Of a DNA stretch of 64,000 nucleotides, positions 33,318-40,841 are shown in pieces (position 1 is the stretch's first letter; each line of letters begins with the position of its first letter). The translations under genes were made by a program, and so were the position numbers. The stretch covers positions 1 through 64,000 of the forward strand of contig NZ_JAKGSG010000056.1 of NCBI RefSeq assembly GCF_021568775.1, written 5' to 3'. The stretch is from Antribacter soli. Lineage in GTDB: Bacteria > Actinomycetota > Actinomycetes > Actinomycetales > Cellulomonadaceae. The notes beneath the pieces are model-generated. The model was not told the origin of the DNA and did no database searches. It saw nothing but the letters and a program-made list of their open reading frames with translations.

Positions 33318-34957
33318 GCCCCCGCCGGCCCTTCCGCGATGCCCGCCCCCGGGCACGATCCCAGATCGTCGCCGCGACGACCGGCCGGCCGGGCAAGGCC
33401 GGTATGGCCTGGCGGGTCCTGGTCTGGGTGCTGCGGGTCGTCCTGGCCCGGGCGTGGCTGTTCACCAGGGCCTCGGGCGGCTGGATGGTCAAGCACCCCG
33501 CCGTCGCGGTCCTGGGTCTGGCCCTGGCATGGCTGTGGTGGGGCATCCTGACCGTGGCGGAGTGGCCGGGGGATCGCAAGACGGGGCCGCTGCTGGTCCT
33601 GGTCGCATGCCTGTGCCCGGGGCTGTTCCTCGGGGTGTGGGCGGCTCTGGCGCCGCGCCACTACGTGCGGGTCACCCACGCCCGCGCCGTTGCCCGGAGC
33701 TGGGCGCAGACCGCTGCCTCGTGCGGCCTCGGCACCCGCGGGCCGGACGGCGCCACGGTGGTGTCCCGGCTGCGGCGCGTCGCCCACGAGAACGGCGCCG
33801 TGGTGCTGCGGGTCGAGACCTCGCCCGGGCAGACCCTGGACACCCTGCACCGGGCCGCGCCCGCGATCGCGACCGCCTACCGGGCGCACGGGTACGAGAC
33901 CCGGACCGTCAAGCCCGGCGTGCTGGACCTGGTCCTGTTCACCACCGCCCGCCTCGCGCCCCGCACGGCCGGGCTGCCGAACCCCGACCTGATCACGACC
34001 GACGCCGTGCCCGTGGGCCGCACGCGTGGTGGTGCCCCCTGCGCCCTGGTGGTCCGTGGCCGGCACACCCTGATCGTGGGTGCCTCCGGCGCCGGCAAGG
34101 GCTCCGTGCTCTGGTCGGTCGCCGGTGGCCTCGCCCCCGCGATCCACGCCGGCGTGGTCCGGCTGTGGGGTGTGGACCTGAAGAAGGGCCTGGAGATCGA
34201 GACCGGGCGGCCCCTGTTCGGGCACGTGGCCTACACCGCTGCTGATGCCGTGAGCGTGCTGCGCACCCTGCTGCAGGTCTCCGACGACCGGGGCGACGCC
34301 ATGCGCGGCAGGTCCCGCCTGCACCAGCCCCGACCCGGGGACCCGCTGCACGTGCTGGTGATCGACGAGCTGGCGGACCTGATGGCGTACTCCGAGCTCG
34401 AGGTACGTCGTGAGGCCGAGCGGCTGCTGTCCAAGATCCTGACCCAGGGCCGCGCGCTGGGCGTCGTGGTGGTCTCCTGCGTGCAGAACCCCCGCCAGGA
34501 AGCCCTCGGCGGGACCCGGAACCTCTACACCCAGAAGGTCGCCCTGCGCCTGGACTCCGACTCCGAGACGGAGATGGTGCTGGGCGGGCTCGCGCCCCTG
34601 GCCCCGGCCCACACCATCAGCCCCACCGATCAGGGCACCGCGTACCTGGTCGGGGAGGACGGCGCCCCGGTCCTGGTGCGGTTCGACTACTGGCCCGACG
34701 ACCTGATCCGCACCGTGGCCCTGCACTACGCCGCACCCGCCGAGCACACAGCCCCGGTGCCCCGCTCGGGCATCGACGCGGCCAGCGCCTGGGCCAAAGC
34801 CGGCCGGCGCCTCCACGCCGTCGACGCCGACGAGACCGACGCGCTCGAGGACACCACGCCCACCGAGGCTGCTCCTGGGCCCCGGCCGCGTAAGCCCCGC
34901 GCTCCGCGTAAGCCTCGTGCCCCGCGCCAGACCGTGACCGAGGAGGTCTCGCCATGA
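33314..34957 (+). CDS. FtsK/SpoIIIE-type conjugative DNA translocase (TraB-like)
   Basis: A 547-residue membrane-bound motor. Two or three membrane segments lie at about 60-120. The FtsK-like ATPase follows with Walker A VGASGAGKGS at about 255-264, Walker B LHVLVIDELADLM at about 345, and VVSCVQNPRQEALGG downstream. The last 70 residues are Pro/Arg/Lys-rich, with two copies of RKPRAP. In AICEs this single protein moves double-stranded DNA between mycelia. Four-base overlaps tie it to the genes on both sides. Confidence 0.92.
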   Translation: MSPRRPFRDARPRARSQIVAATTGRPGKAGMAWRVLVWVLRVVLARAWLFTRASGGWMVKHPAVAVLGLALAWLWWGILTVAEWPGDRKTGPLLVLVACLCPGLFLGVWAALAPRHYVRVTHARAVARSWAQTAASCGLGTRGPDGATVVSRLRRVAHENGAVVLRVETSPGQTLDTLHRAAPAIATAYRAHGYETRTVKPGVLDLVLFTTARLAPRTAGLPNPDLITTDAVPVGRTRGGAPCALVVRGRHTLIVGASGAGKGSVLWSVAGGLAPAIHAGVVRLWGVDLKKGLEIETGRPLFGHVAYTAADAVSVLRTLLQVSDDRGDAMRGRSRLHQPRPGDPLHVLVIDELADLMAYSELEVRREAERLLSKILTQGRALGVVVVSCVQNPRQEALGGTRNLYTQKVALRLDSDSETEMVLGGLAPLAPAHTISPTDQGTAYLVGEDGAPVLVRFDYWPDDLIRTVALHYAAPAEHTAPVPRSGIDAASAWAKAGRRLHAVDADETDALEDTTPTEAAPGPRPRKPRAPRKPRAPRQTVTEEVSP

Positions 34958-35631
34958 CCCGCACCACCGTCCGGATCGCCGCCGACTCCCGCCCCGTGCT
35001 CGTGTTCACCGTCGCACTGACCGTGGCCGTCGCCCTGGCGAGCTTCGCCCTGTCGTTCTCCTCGCTGCGCGACGCCGCCCTGTGGGGCAGGGTCCCCACC
35101 TCCCTGGCGTTCCTCGTCCCGGTCGTGATCGACGCATCCGTACTCGTCTACGGGCTCGTCGCCCTCGTGCTGCGCGCCCGGGGCCACTCCAGCGCGTGGG
35201 CCTGGACCCTGATGCTGGGCTTCACCGTGGTCTCGATCGGCGCGAACGCCGCCCACGCCTACGACGTCGCCGGATACGTGCGCATCGTGGTCGGCGTCGT
35301 CCTGGTCGCCCTCGCACCGCTGTCCGTCCTGACCAGCACCCACGCCCTGGCGTCCCTCGTCGTCGCAGACGCGCCGGCTGTCACGCTGGAGCCTGCACCC
35401 GTGGTCGATCCCGCATCGCGCGCCGTCGCGTCCGTGCCGGCTGCCATCGAACCGGCCACCGTCGCCGTGCCCGCGCCCGTCGACGTGACGCCCGAGCCGA
35501 AGCCCGAACCGGTGCCGGTGCTGGGTCCGGTCCGCTCCTCGCGGGGACCCCGGACCCGCCCGGTGCCCGCGGTCCGCCCCGCCGGGCAGAGCATGCTTCC
35601 CGGCTTCGGTGTCGTGGGGGCCGAAGCATGA
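34954..35631 (+). CDS. DUF2637 membrane protein (SpdB-like spread protein)
   Basis: A 225-residue protein with four hydrophobic segments in residues 12-130 (VFTVALTVAVALASFALSFS, SLAFLVPVVIDASVLVYGLV, WTLMLGFTVVSIGANAAH, IVVGVVLVALAPLSVL) and a Pro/Val-rich cytoplasmic tail. DUF2637 proteins are found beside TraB-like translocases and are thought to aid intramycelial spreading. It overlaps both neighbours by four bases. Confidence 0.85.
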   Translation: MTRTTVRIAADSRPVLVFTVALTVAVALASFALSFSSLRDAALWGRVPTSLAFLVPVVIDASVLVYGLVALVLRARGHSSAWAWTLMLGFTVVSIGANAAHAYDVAGYVRIVVGVVLVALAPLSVLTSTHALASLVVADAPAVTLEPAPVVDPASRAVASVPAAIEPATVAVPAPVDVTPEPKPEPVPVLGPVRSSRGPRTRPVPAVRPAGQSMLPGFGVVGAEA

Positions 35632-35912
35632 GCGCGGGAACGTCGTGGATGCTCGGCGCGCTGTGCGCCCACCCCGAGCTGCGCGACCTGCCGTGGACCG
35701 CTGAGGACGCCTCGTCCTGGGACCGGGTCCGCATGGCCAAGGTCTGCGCCGCCTGCCCGGTCCTCGCGGCGTGCGCGGTGTCGGTGGCGACGACGGACAC
35801 CACGGCCGGGTTCTGGGCCGGTCACGACCGTACCGAGCCCGACCTGCCCGAACAGCCGGCTTTCCTGGGCCTCGACACCCTCGGCGTCGTTACGGCACGG
35901 AAGGCGGCGTGA
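35628..35912 (+). CDS. WhiB-family iron-sulfur regulator, element-borne
   Basis: A 94-residue protein with four cysteines in WhiB order: C13, then C40-x2-C43-x5-C49 (AKVCAACPVLAACA), which should hold a 4Fe-4S cluster. The usual GVWGG turn reads GFWAGHD. It probably acts with the vegetative sigma factor on element genes. It sits between the DUF2637 and rep genes with four-base overlaps. Confidence 0.88.
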   Translation: MSAGTSWMLGALCAHPELRDLPWTAEDASSWDRVRMAKVCAACPVLAACAVSVATTDTTAGFWAGHDRTEPDLPEQPAFLGLDTLGVVTARKAA

Positions 35913-37489
35913 GCATGCGTCTGGATGGTGGGCTGTCGCCGGTCGTGGATGACGACCTGGCCCGCGCTGCGGCCGAGTCCGCCCGGGTCTGCGTGCGACC
36001 CCTGGTTCGCTCGGTCCACGACCGGGTGACCGGGACGACGCACATCGTGCCTATCCCGTGCGGGTCCACCCGGGAGGCGGTCTGCCCCTCGTGCGCGGAC
36101 AAGGCGCGCCGGCTGCGCATGCACCAGTGCCGCGAGGGCTGGCACCGCGAGGACGAACCCCCGATGCCCGCCCCGGCCGACGAGCCCACGACGGACGACG
36201 CCGACGACGAGGACACGGCCGATGACCTGGACGGCCCCGCCGGCGATGACGAACGGCAGATCCGTTCCACGCGCCGGATCCAGGACGTGCCGGCCCTGCC
36301 GAAGCAGGAGATGAGCCAGGGCACGATCGGGCGCACGTTCACCGACCCCAAGACGGGCCGGGTGTTCCGCCCCTCGATGTTCCTCACCCTCACGCTGCCC
36401 TCCTACGGGAAGGTCCGTGACGGCGGGCTGCCCCGCAACCCGGGCACGTACGACTACCGGCGGGCAGCTTTGGACGCGCTGGTGTTCTCCAAGCTGGTGG
36501 ACCGGTTCTGGCAGAACCTGCGCCGCTGCGCCGGGTACAAGGTGCAGTACTTCGCGACCGTCGAGGCTCAGAAGCGACTCGCCCCGCACCTGCACGCCGC
36601 CGTCCGCGGTTCCATCCCGCGCAAGACAGTCAAGGCCGTCGCCGCCGCGACCTACTACGCCGCCTGGTGGCCCCCGATCGACACCGTGCGGTACAGCACC
36701 CGGGTCCCGGTGTGGGACACCGAGACGGCCGGCGGCGCGTACGTCGACCCCGACACCGGCGAGGTCCTGCCCACCTGGAAGGAAGCCACCGCCCGCCTCG
36801 AGCGGCCCCTGCACGTCGCCCGGCTCGGTACACAGGTCGACGTCAAGGGGCTGCTGGCCGGCACGAAAGACTCAGAGCGCACCGTGCGCTACCTGTGCAA
36901 GTACCTCACGAAGTCCATCGCCGCCACCTACAACCCAGACACCGACCACGACGACGACGAGCCGACCCCGCACGCGGCCGCGTACGCGCGGCACGTCGAC
37001 CGTCTGCACGCCGAGGTGCGGTGGCTGCCCTGCGGGCCGAGCTGCGCGAACTGGCTGCGCTACGGCGTCCAGCCCAAGGACCCCGGCCCCGGCCTCGTCC
37101 CCGGGCAGTGCCCGTCCCCGGCTCACGACCGGGAAAACCTGGGCCTGGGCGGTCGGCGCGTCCTGGCCTCGCGGCAGTGGACCGGCAAGACTCTCACCGA
37201 GCACAAGGCCGACCGGTCCGCCGTCGTCCGCGCCGCACTCACCGCTGCCGGGTTCGAACCCGAAGACGCAGACCGACTCGCCGCCGACCAAGAAACCGAC
37301 GACGGACACGCCCGATTCATCTGGCGCGCCCCCGAAGCCGGCACCTTCACCTACCCCGCCGTGATCGCCGCATCCCTACGGCAAGCCATCACCTGGCGCG
37401 CCCAGTACGCCCAGGCCAAACAAGCCCTCGGGCACCCGCCCGGGCCTGTGGACAGTCAATCGGCAACACCAACGCCGGCAGCGGCTTGA
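35909..37489 (+). CDS. RepSA-type replication initiator
   Basis: A 526-residue protein. A zinc-ribbon-like CxxC site (VCPSCADKARRLRMHQC) lies at about residue 50, an acidic linker at 80-110, and the rolling-circle initiator core at about 150-330: FLTLTLPSYGKV, the His-hydrophobic-His motif RLAPHLHAAVRG and the downstream VRYLCKYLTKS with candidate catalytic Tyr. RepSA lets pSAM2-type elements replicate after excision. The GTG at 35909 overlaps the whiB stop; ATG 35915 is the alternative. Confidence 0.9.
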   Translation: MSMRLDGGLSPVVDDDLARAAAESARVCVRPLVRSVHDRVTGTTHIVPIPCGSTREAVCPSCADKARRLRMHQCREGWHREDEPPMPAPADEPTTDDADDEDTADDLDGPAGDDERQIRSTRRIQDVPALPKQEMSQGTIGRTFTDPKTGRVFRPSMFLTLTLPSYGKVRDGGLPRNPGTYDYRRAALDALVFSKLVDRFWQNLRRCAGYKVQYFATVEAQKRLAPHLHAAVRGSIPRKTVKAVAAATYYAAWWPPIDTVRYSTRVPVWDTETAGGAYVDPDTGEVLPTWKEATARLERPLHVARLGTQVDVKGLLAGTKDSERTVRYLCKYLTKSIAATYNPDTDHDDDEPTPHAAAYARHVDRLHAEVRWLPCGPSCANWLRYGVQPKDPGPGLVPGQCPSPAHDRENLGLGGRRVLASRQWTGKTLTEHKADRSAVVRAALTAAGFEPEDADRLAADQETDDGHARFIWRAPEAGTFTYPAVIAASLRQAITWRAQYAQAKQALGHPPGPVDSQSATPTPAAA

Positions 37490-37509
37490 CCACCACGAAG
37501 GGGGACGTG

Positions 37510-37716
37510 ATGACGAACAACGAGAGCATGCGGCGTCGTCTGATGACGCCGGAGGAACTGGCGGAGTACCTGGGTGTGACGCTGCACTGCGTCTACGCGT
37601 GGTCGAGCCGGGGCGGCGGGCCGAAGGTGCTCCGTGTCGGGGCCCGGCTGCGCTACCGGCCGGACGACGTCGAAGCGTGGCTCGAGAGCGTCACCGACGA
37701 TCGGAAGGCGGCCTGA
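37510..37716 (+). CDS. xis: Excisionase (helix-turn-helix, Xis type)
   Basis: A 68-residue protein with a MerR/excisionase-like winged helix (RLMTPEELAEYLGVTLHCVYAWSSRGGGPKVLRVGARLRYRPDDVEAWLES). It ends one base before the integrase start, the standard xis-int layout of AICEs. It should bend att DNA and steer the integrase toward excision. The start ATG has GGGGGACG upstream. Confidence 0.9.
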   Translation: MTNNESMRRRLMTPEELAEYLGVTLHCVYAWSSRGGGPKVLRVGARLRYRPDDVEAWLESVTDDRKAA

Positions 37717-37717
37717 C

Positions 37718-38962
37718 ATGGCGAGGACTCCGATTGCTCCGGGACGGTGGGGCCGAATCAGTCGCAAGGAGTTGGGTCCGAACGTCTGGCGCGCGCAGGT
37801 GCTCTACCGCGACTTCGCGGGCAACCTGCACAAGCTCGAAGCGCGGGGCCGCTCGGGTGCAACTGCTCAGCACGCGCTGGAGGACAAGCTTCACCAACTC
37901 AGCAGTGACGATCCGTTCGGCGGGTTGACGGCGATCGAACCGGGTACCCGCATGTCGGACGTGTTCGACCAGTGGTCTCGTGAGAAGCGGGCTGAGGGGC
38001 AGGTGTTATCCCAGTCGATGAACACCTACCTCGGGACGCTCGATCGTGTTCTTCGGCCGGCGCTCGGCGGTCTGCGAGTCCGGGAGGTGACTCCGGTCGC
38101 GGTGAACCGGGTGCTCATGGCGCTCGTCGCCTTGGGGAAGTACGACACGGCGCGGCAGGCTCGCAACGTGCTGACGCAGGTGATGACCATGTGCGTCCGG
38201 TATGGCGCGGCTCCCTTCAACCCAGTTCGGGACGCGGTGACGGTCCGCAAGCCGAAGCGGCCCGAGGTGCGGACGCTCGAGCTGCGAGACATCGCGACAC
38301 TGCGCAAGGCGGTGCGCGCCTGGGAGGACCGTCCCGCCAAGACCCGAGGTCGCCGCAACATCACGTTGCTGCCACAGATCGTTGACACGATGCTCGGTAC
38401 CGGGCTGCGCATCGGCGAGTGCCTGGCGCTGCGGCAGGATGACCTGCGGCTAGACGCCGAAGTACCGACTCTGACGGTGACAGGCACAGTCGTGCGGGTC
38501 GAAGAGACGACGGCCCACGGCACGGTCCAAGGGCGCCTCGTGCGGCAGTCCAAGCCGAAGTCCGACGCGTCACGCCGGACGATCACACTCCCCGAGTTCG
38601 TCGTCACGGCACTACGGCAAGCCATCGACCTCGGGCTCGACGGCGGGCCGGACAAGCTCGTGTTCCCGTCCACGAAGGGCACGCCGCGCTCCCCCGCTCG
38701 GGTCCGTGAGCAGCTGCAAGAGGCGCGCGAGGGAACCGGTGTGAAGGTGACGCCGCACGACTTCCGCCGCACGGTGGCGACGCGGGTCGCGAACGAGACG
38801 ACGATCGGGAACGCCTCCGCGCTCCTCGGTCACGCGGACGAGGGCACGACGGTGCGGCACTATGTGAGGCGGACGCACGTCGCGCCCGACATGCGCGAGG
38901 TCATCGATCAACTCGTCCAGCAGGCGGACGAGCGCGAGGGTCCCGAGACCAAAACGGAGTGA
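37718..38962 (+). CDS. int: Tyrosine-family site-specific integrase
   Basis: A 414-residue recombinase. The arm-binding N-terminus and core-binding SAM-like domain (residues about 70-180) precede the catalytic domain: GTGLRIGECLAL (Arg), VTPHDFRRTVAT (His-x-x-Arg), LLGHADEGTTVRHYVR (His and the nucleophile Tyr). All catalytic residues are present. Its last three codons lie inside the right attachment repeat, so each recombination event exchanges the gene's end. It acts on the tRNA-Ser(CGA) 3' end. Confidence 0.95.
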   Translation: MARTPIAPGRWGRISRKELGPNVWRAQVLYRDFAGNLHKLEARGRSGATAQHALEDKLHQLSSDDPFGGLTAIEPGTRMSDVFDQWSREKRAEGQVLSQSMNTYLGTLDRVLRPALGGLRVREVTPVAVNRVLMALVALGKYDTARQARNVLTQVMTMCVRYGAAPFNPVRDAVTVRKPKRPEVRTLELRDIATLRKAVRAWEDRPAKTRGRRNITLLPQIVDTMLGTGLRIGECLALRQDDLRLDAEVPTLTVTGTVVRVEETTAHGTVQGRLVRQSKPKSDASRRTITLPEFVVTALRQAIDLGLDGGPDKLVFPSTKGTPRSPARVREQLQEAREGTGVKVTPHDFRRTVATRVANETTIGNASALLGHADEGTTVRHYVRRTHVAPDMREVIDQLVQQADEREGPETKTE

Positions 38963-39044
38963 AAACGGAGTACGACGCATGACGAAGGCCCCCAGACTCG
39001 CAGAATTCTGCGGCTGGGGGCCTTCGGTCGGCGGTAGCGGTGAG
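38954..39044. repeat. Right attachment-site repeat of the integrative element
   Basis: It begins at the third-last codon of the integrase and ends in the T-arm of tRNA-Ser (13 tRNA bases). 87 of 91 positions equal 27423-27513. The crossover point must lie in a part identical in both, most likely the tRNA 3' end as in other AICEs. Confidence 0.9.
38983..39026. terminator. Bidirectional hairpin terminator between int and tRNA-Ser
   Basis: CGAAGGCCCCCAG (38983-38995) pairs with CTGGGGGCCTTCG (39014-39026), a 13-base stem. Inside it CGCAGAATTCTGCG (38999-39012) is itself a perfect palindrome. It can end transcription of the integrase from the left and of the tRNA from the right. The left repeat carries the same outer stem but an altered inner palindrome. 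Confidence 0.75.
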
Positions 39045-39118
39045 ATTCGAACTCACGGTGGACTTTCACCCACACACGCTTTCGAGGCGTGCTCCTTAGG
39101 CCGCTCGGACACGCTACC
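39032..39118 (-). tRNA. tRNA-Ser (anticodon CGA)
   Basis: The minus strand folds as a class II tRNA of 87 bases without an encoded CCA. The acceptor stem is GGTAGCG with CGCTACC plus G73. The anticodon stem is CACGC/GCGTG with loop CTCGAAA (anticodon CGA, reads UCG). A long variable arm follows, and the T-arm is TGAG-TTCGAAT-CTCA. It is the integration target of the element; the gene is intact after insertion. Confidence 0.95.
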
Positions 39119-39182
39119 TATGCCCGGCTGACCGGGCCGTTGAAGGATACCCGGTCCGGGCCTCCAACGCCGAATCGTCCCC

Positions 39183-39240
39183 TTGACCAGCCGGTAGCGC
39201 ACTGGCTAACCTCATGCCCGCCGCGGTCTACAACGTTGTA
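39183..39240 (+). promoter_or_regulatory. Likely promoter and palindromic operator of the GH43 gene
   Basis: TTGACC (39183-39188) and TAACCT (39207-39212) have 18-base spacing and resemble a vegetative promoter. Seventeen bases downstream, TACAACGTTGTA (39229-39240) is a perfect 12-base palindrome of the kind bound by LacI-family repressors. TCTACAACG, which overlaps it, also occurs upstream of the second GH43 gene (47610-47602, minus strand). Confidence 0.5.
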
Positions 39241-39317
39241 CAGATCCTGCCGCGGTCACGTCGACGACGACACGCCCTCATGGAACAGGGCGCCACGGAT
39301 CGAGAGGACAAAACCCC

Positions 39318-40742
39318 ATGAGTCGTACCCGTCCCGCCACCCGCTTCGCCGTGGCGGCGCTGACCGGGCTCGCGCTGCTCGCCCCCGCCGTCCCGGCCGC
39401 CGCGGGCGCAGCCACCAGAACCAGCACCAGCGCCACCGCCGCCACACCCGCCACCGCCCCCGAACCCGCCTCTGGCGGCATCAGCGTCACCGGCGAGACC
39501 TCGCCGATCCACGACCCGGCCCTGATCGTCGACGACGAGGACGGCACCTGGTACGTCTACTCGACCGGCCTGCTCAACCGCGAGAACGGCGGCACCGTCC
39601 AGATCTGGGCCTCGCACGACGAGGGCACCACCTGGGCCTACGAGGGCACGGTCTGGGACCGGATCCCGGCATGGATCGACGCGCACTTCGCTGACGGCGA
39701 CCTGCCGGGCAACCTGTGGGCGCCGGAGATCTACGAGCACGACGGCACCTACTACCTGTACTACTCGGCGAGCCGTTTCGGCACCAACAACTCGGTGACC
39801 GCCCTGGCGACCAACACGACGCTGGACCCGGACGACCCCGACTACGAGTGGGTCGACCAGGGTCCGGTGGTCACGTCGCCGAACCCGATCGAGAACGGCA
39901 AGACGTTCAACGCGATCGACGCCGGCATCGTCGAGGACGCCGACGGCACGCCGTACATGGCGATCGGCTCCTTCTGGTACGGCATCTTCCTCGTCGAGCT
40001 CGAGTGGCCGAGCGGCAAGCTCGCCCCCGATGCCCTCGCGAACGCCACGCACCTCGTGGACCGCTTCATGTGGGGCAACCCGGTCGAGGCGCCGTACATC
40101 TACTCCCACGACGGCTGGTACTACCTGTTCGTCTCGTTCGACTTCTGCTGCCAGGGCGCGAACAGCACCTACAAGGTCGCGGTGGGCCGCTCGCGGAGCA
40201 TCACCGGCCCGTACCTCGACAAGGACGGCAACAACATGTTCGGTGGTGGCGGCACGGTCATCCTCCAGTCGCACGGTGGGATGGTGGGCACCGGCGGCCA
40301 GTCCGTGTACGACGACGTCCTCGCCTTCCACTACTACGACGCCCTGAACGAGCAGATCCCGTACTTCCCGACACTCGGCCTGCACCGCCTCGCGTGGGAG
40401 GACGGCTGGCCCGTCGTCGACCAGACGGTCGACCCGGCGACGCTCACGACGGCGCCGCAGGCCGCGAGCGTCCCCGCCGGCCGCACCGCGAGGTTCACGG
40501 CGGTCGCGGAGGGCACGCCTCTCCCGGTCATCACCTGGGAGGTGTCCGACGACGGCGGCGCCACCTGGCACGCCCCCGCGGGCGGGCAGCCGGTGACGAG
40601 CCCGGACGGCACGTCGACCCTGACGCTCGTCCGCGTCAACCCGCTGCACGACGGCCTGCTCGTGCGCGCGACGGCGAGCAACGCCCACGGCCACGAGACG
40701 AGCGAGCCGGCCACGCTGACGGTGACCCGAGGCCGCCCGTAG
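39318..40742 (+). CDS. Secreted GH43 enzyme, arabinan endo-1,5-alpha-L-arabinosidase-like, with Ig-like domain
   Basis: A 474-residue exported enzyme. A signal peptide (residues 1-31) and Thr/Ala-rich linker precede a five-bladed GH43 propeller. SPIHDPALIVDDEDG carries the catalytic base Asp, TFNAIDAGIVEDADG the pKa-modulating Asp, and WGNPVEAPYIY the acid Glu. The conserved FVSFDFCCQG matches endo-arabinanases. Residues about 375-474 are an Ig-like domain (TTAPQAASVPAGRTARFTAVAEGTPLPVITWEVS). It should trim arabinan side chains of pectin. Confidence 0.88.
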   Translation: MSRTRPATRFAVAALTGLALLAPAVPAAAGAATRTSTSATAATPATAPEPASGGISVTGETSPIHDPALIVDDEDGTWYVYSTGLLNRENGGTVQIWASHDEGTTWAYEGTVWDRIPAWIDAHFADGDLPGNLWAPEIYEHDGTYYLYYSASRFGTNNSVTALATNTTLDPDDPDYEWVDQGPVVTSPNPIENGKTFNAIDAGIVEDADGTPYMAIGSFWYGIFLVELEWPSGKLAPDALANATHLVDRFMWGNPVEAPYIYSHDGWYYLFVSFDFCCQGANSTYKVAVGRSRSITGPYLDKDGNNMFGGGGTVILQSHGGMVGTGGQSVYDDVLAFHYYDALNEQIPYFPTLGLHRLAWEDGWPVVDQTVDPATLTTAPQAASVPAGRTARFTAVAEGTPLPVITWEVSDDGGATWHAPAGGQPVTSPDGTSTLTLVRVNPLHDGLLVRATASNAHGHETSEPATLTVTRGRP

Positions 40743-40747
40743 CGCAC

Positions 40748-40820
40748 GTCCGGTTCGAGAACACCATCAGGTACCGCCACGCCAGGCGCTGCGATACCTG
40801 ATGGTGTTCTCGAACCGGAC
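40748..40820. terminator. 26-bp perfect inverted repeat between convergent genes (terminator or other element)
   Basis: Bases 40748-40773 are perfectly complementary to 40795-40820, around a 21-base loop. It lies in the 99 bases between the convergent GH43 and chitinase stops, so a bidirectional terminator is the simplest reading. No T-run flanks either side, and the stem is far longer than ordinary terminators. Confidence 0.65.
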
Positions 40821-40841
40821 CCCGAGCGACCCGAGGTCACG

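Larger units (their letters stand above)
27423..39044. mobile_element. Integrated actinomycete conjugative element (AICE-type) at tRNA-Ser(CGA)
   Basis: An 11.6-kb segment bounded by 91-bp direct repeats (27423-27513 and 38954-39044, four mismatches). The right repeat covers the last 13 bases of a tRNA-Ser gene. The right half carries the full AICE set in order: FtsK/TraB-like translocase, DUF2637 protein, WhiB protein, RepSA-type initiator, excisionase and tyrosine integrase next to the tRNA, mostly with overlapping stops and starts. The left half carries Nudix, HD and XRE/PLD-like genes and hypotheticals. All core genes look intact, so excision, replication and transfer of double-stranded DNA are plausible. 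AICEs such as pSAM2 are the model. Confidence 0.9.
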
